Positions 5,456 through 8,086 of a stretch of 8,086 nucleotides of DNA are shown in pieces (position 1 is the first letter of the stretch; each line of letters begins with the position of its first letter). Source of the DNA: Spirochaetota bacterium. Its GTDB lineage: Bacteria; Spirochaetota; Leptospiria; Turneriellales; Turneriellaceae. Below the pieces are notes generated by a model, which saw only the letters and a list, made by a program, of their open reading frames with translations, searched no databases and was not told where the DNA came from. Position numbers and translations under genes: made by a program. The stretch covers positions 1-8,086 of the forward strand of contig JAKQXK010000613.1 in assembly GCA_029561505.1 (NCBI GenBank). The letters are read 5' to 3'.

Positions 5456-6835
5456 ATGATCACACGCCCCGTGTTTCTGCCTGACTCGTGGGTGCGTTCG
5501 TTATGGGACCTGCTGCTCTTCGTCGTTACCCTTTCACTCGCGATTCTCGGCCCGCTTGAGATCGTCTACAAGTTCAGGCAGAATTTTTTCTTTTGGTATT
5601 CAGCCGTATTCTTGTCTGCAATTTTTCTCGCCGATCTGGTGCTCAATTTTCACACCGCGTATTATGCGAGAGGCGAGGTTGTCACCGACCGCGCCGCCAT
5701 ACGCCGGCATTACCTCAAGACATGGTTCTTCATCGATTTGCTGTCGGTTTTTCCGCTCGAACTGATATCGGGTCCGCTTAACCTGCAGCTCTTTGGCCAC
5801 ACCTTAGATCTGGCACCGGTGTTGAGGTTGCTGCGCCTCTTGCGCCTGCTGCACCTCAGGCAACTCGTCAATCGCTGGAGCCATGCGGATTTCTTTAATC
5901 CCAGTGTGATACGCCTGGCGATTCTTCTGCTGTGGATTCTCATGGTAGCGCACTGGGCAGCCTGCGGCTGGATAGTTCTCGGCAACGTTCGGCCAGATTA
6001 CACTGCACCTGAGAACTATCTGCGCGCCCTTTACTGGGCGATCACAACCTTTGCGACAATCGGCTATGGCGATATCACCCCGCTGAACGTACCGCAAATC
6101 GCCTACACCATAGTCGTCGAAATCATTGGCGTCGGAATGTTTGGTTACATGATCGGTAACATCGCGAGCCTTCTCGCCAATCTCGACATCGCGCGCTCAA
6201 AGTATCAGGAAAAGATCAACCGCTTGAATCTGTTCATGGAATACAGGGGAATTCCCGTCGCGTTACGCCAGAAACTGCGGCGTTATTATCGCTACATGTG
6301 GGAAAGCCGGCGCGGTTACGATGAAAATCTGCTTCTCAAAGACCTGCCAAGCGCACTGCAGAAAGAACTGGCGATGCATATACACGCCGAAGTACTTGAA
6401 AAGATTCCGATATTTCGCGGTGCCGAAGACGGTTTTATCAAAGAAATTGTCATGAAGCTCGTGCCAGCCATGTTCACACCGGGCGACATTATCTTTCGTG
6501 AAGGCGAAATTGGTCACAACATGTATTTTATCAGCAAAGGCAGCGTAGAAATTATTCACGAACATACGGGCAAAGTATTTGCGACGATTAAGCAGGGCGG
6601 CTACTTTGGTGAAATCGCACTACTGATGGATTCACCGCGCAGCGCGACGGTGCGCGCGGTCGACTATTGCGACCTCTATACACTTGATAAAGACAGTTTT
6701 CAGGTTGTACTGATGCATTTTCCGCAATTCGCGAAACAGGTGCAGCAAATGGCCAAGAACCGCATCAAGTCATGGAAGCACCGGCCCAAGAATCACTCGC
6801 ATGCTATCGGTAAAAAAAAGCCGAAGCGGGGCTGA
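5456..6835 (+). CDS. cyclic-nucleotide-gated potassium channel, HCN/SthK-like
   Basis: 459 residues with the complete plan of the eukaryotic-like CNG/HCN family: S1 (16-37), S2 (47-66), S3 with FIDLLSVFP (92-100), S4 with Arg124/127/130 in threes, S5 (149-173), pore with filter TIGYGD (201-206), S6 (212-240), C-linker (241-315) and cyclic-nucleotide-binding domain (316-435). The GYGD filter predicts K+ selectivity. The phosphate-binding cassette FGEIALL...PRSATVRA (384-401) keeps Glu386 and Arg395; Ser396 matches the Arg-Ser pair of CRP, so cAMP is a likely ligand. The full C-linker separates it from MloK1, which has only a short one, and resembles SthK of Spirochaeta and LliK of Leptospira. 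The tail is basic (KKKPKRG). It should sit in the inner membrane as a tetramer and set K+ flux or membrane potential in response to cyclic nucleotide. It is divergent from pilZ and probably leads an operon with the next gene. No clear Shine-Dalgarno. Confidence 0.93.
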   Translation: MITRPVFLPDSWVRSLWDLLLFVVTLSLAILGPLEIVYKFRQNFFFWYSAVFLSAIFLADLVLNFHTAYYARGEVVTDRAAIRRHYLKTWFFIDLLSVFPLELISGPLNLQLFGHTLDLAPVLRLLRLLRLLHLRQLVNRWSHADFFNPSVIRLAILLLWILMVAHWAACGWIVLGNVRPDYTAPENYLRALYWAITTFATIGYGDITPLNVPQIAYTIVVEIIGVGMFGYMIGNIASLLANLDIARSKYQEKINRLNLFMEYRGIPVALRQKLRRYYRYMWESRRGYDENLLLKDLPSALQKELAMHIHAEVLEKIPIFRGAEDGFIKEIVMKLVPAMFTPGDIIFREGEIGHNMYFISKGSVEIIHEHTGKVFATIKQGGYFGEIALLMDSPRSATVRAVDYCDLYTLDKDSFQVVLMHFPQFAKQVQQMAKNRIKSWKHRPKNHSHAIGKKKPKRG

Positions 6836-6844
6836 GACATTTTC

Positions 6845-8002
6845 ATGGATAAGGCTGGCACAACGGTAGCGACAGACGTGAGGCCAGTGCGGCTTTCGGC
6901 GCGCAAGTTTGTCGTTTCACTGGCAGGTTCATTGGCAGTTGCGCCGGCCTTTTTTGCCTGTGCCTGGCTCTATCACCAGAGCACAGACTTCGTCTACGGG
7001 CCAATGGCCCACGAAGAGAATGCCCGTCTCATTCTTCTGGTTCGCTGGGCAGTATTCACCGCACTCACGCTCGTCTTGCTCTCGGCGATTGGCTGGTTCA
7101 AAATCTGGCGGCCAGAACACAAGAATAAACCGTTTAGTCTGCTGATTCTGCTGCCGGTGCTCGCATTCATCGCCTTCAGCAATTGGGTATTCGGTATTCT
7201 GATTTTTGCCCTGCTGCTGTGCGCACTTGTCTTTAGCCAGCTTTTTGCAGTTGTGGTGCGCGATGAGTTGCGCACCCCGAGCGGTGGTTGGGGGCGTGGG
7301 GCCGACGCGACTTCGTTCGTGCGTTTTGCTGTCTTGTTTGCTGCGGTGGGCATAGGTATCTGGCTAACGATAACCGCACGTTCGTGGGCATATCGTACGC
7401 GGCAGTTTGAAGAGATTCAGCGCAAGGGTTTATATTCTGAACCCGCGTCTCTGCAACAGCTGGCGGCAGGCGATCACAAAGAATACGTGCTGCTTTCGGG
7501 CAAAGAACTTCGCGTTGCGTATGTGGCCGAGCGCAAGTTCGGTTCGGGTGATGACAGTTATTCGCTCAAATACGGTGCGCTCGTCGACAGAAACCTCGAC
7601 AAGCAGGCGATTCTCGCCTGGAGACTATGGGTCTATATGCCCTACGACTATAAACCAGCCGAGTTTCCGATGATCTTTCAGACGGTGCGCTGCACCGTAG
7701 GTCAGAATTGCTCGGCGAACTTCGTAACGATGCACGACGCTGCGATTAGACTCCATTTTTTTGACAGTGCGTACCGCGACGAAAAGACCAGCCGCATTGC
7801 TGTTAACGGCCAAACGCTCATCGAAATGACACCTGAACCCGATTTGGTTCAGAATGAGAATATCTGGCGCGCAAAGCTTGCTTTGCGTAGCAAATTGCTT
7901 CTGCTGCTGCAAGTGCTCTATACGCTCGTGCATCTGATAGAACTGCTGTTCATTCGAGGCAAACTAAAGGCCTCGTATTCTGATGCCCAAGCCGGTGCGT
8001 AG
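6845..8002 (+). CDS. multi-pass membrane protein of unknown function, downstream of channel
   Basis: I do not recognise a family. The 385 residues begin with a short basic cytoplasmic tail, then about five hydrophobic helices (roughly 22-43, 63-84, 97-112, 114-137, 158-178). A soluble segment of about 170 residues (179-348) follows, then one last helix (349-370) and a short tail. The soluble part has alternating beta-like stretches (EYVLLSGKELRVAYVAERK 213-231; ILAWRLWVYMP 256-266) and two nearby cysteines, C283 and C289, that could pair if the domain faces the periplasm. With an N-terminus inside and five helices before it, the segment would face the periplasm. It starts 9 bp after the channel stop with no terminator between, so co-transcription is likely. 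A role as channel-associated or envelope-sensing protein is only a guess from position. Real coding is supported by length, hydrophobic pattern and operon spacing. Confidence 0.8.
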   Translation: MDKAGTTVATDVRPVRLSARKFVVSLAGSLAVAPAFFACAWLYHQSTDFVYGPMAHEENARLILLVRWAVFTALTLVLLSAIGWFKIWRPEHKNKPFSLLILLPVLAFIAFSNWVFGILIFALLLCALVFSQLFAVVVRDELRTPSGGWGRGADATSFVRFAVLFAAVGIGIWLTITARSWAYRTRQFEEIQRKGLYSEPASLQQLAAGDHKEYVLLSGKELRVAYVAERKFGSGDDSYSLKYGALVDRNLDKQAILAWRLWVYMPYDYKPAEFPMIFQTVRCTVGQNCSANFVTMHDAAIRLHFFDSAYRDEKTSRIAVNGQTLIEMTPEPDLVQNENIWRAKLALRSKLLLLLQVLYTLVHLIELLFIRGKLKASYSDAQAGA

Positions 8003-8035
8003 CTGCAAGCACGTGAAGGAAGCCCCAGATCTCCT

Positions 8036-8086
8036 TTAAGATTTCTTTCGGTCAAACGCTTTCTTCGTGCCGGTCGTGCCCTGCAT
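8036..8086 (-). CDS. possible C-terminal tail of a convergent gene (runs off right edge)
   Basis: On the minus strand the frame entering at 8086 is open for 16 codons and stops at TAA (8038-8036). It reads MQGTTGTKKAFDRKKS, a basic Lys-rich tail, and most third positions are G or C, as expected for coding here. It would converge on the unknown membrane gene with a 33-bp gap. Sixteen codons are too few to name a product, and an intergenic interpretation cannot be excluded. Confidence 0.3.
   Translation of the reverse strand: MQGTTGTKKAFDRKKS

Noticed and set aside
5405..5464. Inverted TGTGATC and GATCACA as a CRP-like operator upstream of the channel
   Set aside because: The half-sites are 46 bases apart and one lies inside the coding start; CRP sites need a 6-base spacing. 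Probably chance.
7870..7887. Palindrome CGCAAAGC-TT-GCTTTGCG inside the unknown membrane gene
   Set aside because: An 8-bp inverted repeat with a short spacer is expected about by chance in a window this size, and it is within coding sequence with no T-run after it.

Overview
The window (about 8.1 kb, moderately GC-rich by eye) is ordinary dense bacterial chromosome: six substantial genes plus a clipped gene end, on both strands, with short intergenic gaps and no mobile elements, tRNA/rRNA genes or CRISPR arrays that I can see. The gene set fits a spirochaete, most likely of the Leptospirales (Turneriella/Leptonema-like): a cyclic-nucleotide-gated K+ channel of the SthK/LliK type with a full HCN-like C-linker, a YcgR-like PilZ protein, a TPR membrane protein, and a phosphatase-PAP2-related lipid enzyme. 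This placement comes from family recall, not from a search.

Layout from the left. (1) 1-382, minus: the N-terminal HD hydrolase part of a RelA/SpoT (p)ppGpp enzyme, running off the left edge. (2) 492-2045, plus and divergent from rel: a membrane-anchored TPR protein whose C-terminus reads as a degenerate Mrr-like nuclease domain without recognisable catalytic residues. (3) 2039-2692, minus, overlapping the TPR gene tail-to-tail by 7 bp: a six-helix PAP2_C/sphingomyelin-synthase-like enzyme. (4) 2773-4602, minus: a full-length ABC exporter half-transporter of the MsbA type, with a well-supported TTG start. (5) 4691-5314, minus: a PilZ c-di-GMP receptor with a strong Shine-Dalgarno and a candidate promoter. 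Genes 5, 4 and 3 run in the same direction with 80-90 bp gaps and may form one transcript. (6) 5456-6835, plus, divergent from pilZ: the cyclic-nucleotide-gated channel. (7) 6845-8002, plus, only 9 bp further on: a multi-pass membrane protein of unknown function, probably co-transcribed with the channel. (8) 8036-8086, minus: a possible C-terminal tail of a convergent gene.

Functionally, three nucleotide second messengers meet within 7 kb: (p)ppGpp (Rel), c-di-GMP (PilZ) and a cyclic mononucleotide (channel). Almost everything else is envelope-located: a lipid head-group enzyme beside a lipid/drug-type ABC exporter, an ion channel with an uncharacterised membrane partner, and a membrane-anchored TPR scaffold. 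The most interesting leads are the channel/unknown-membrane-protein pair and the TPR protein with a probable dead nuclease fold. I see no clear evidence of a defence island or horizontally acquired block.
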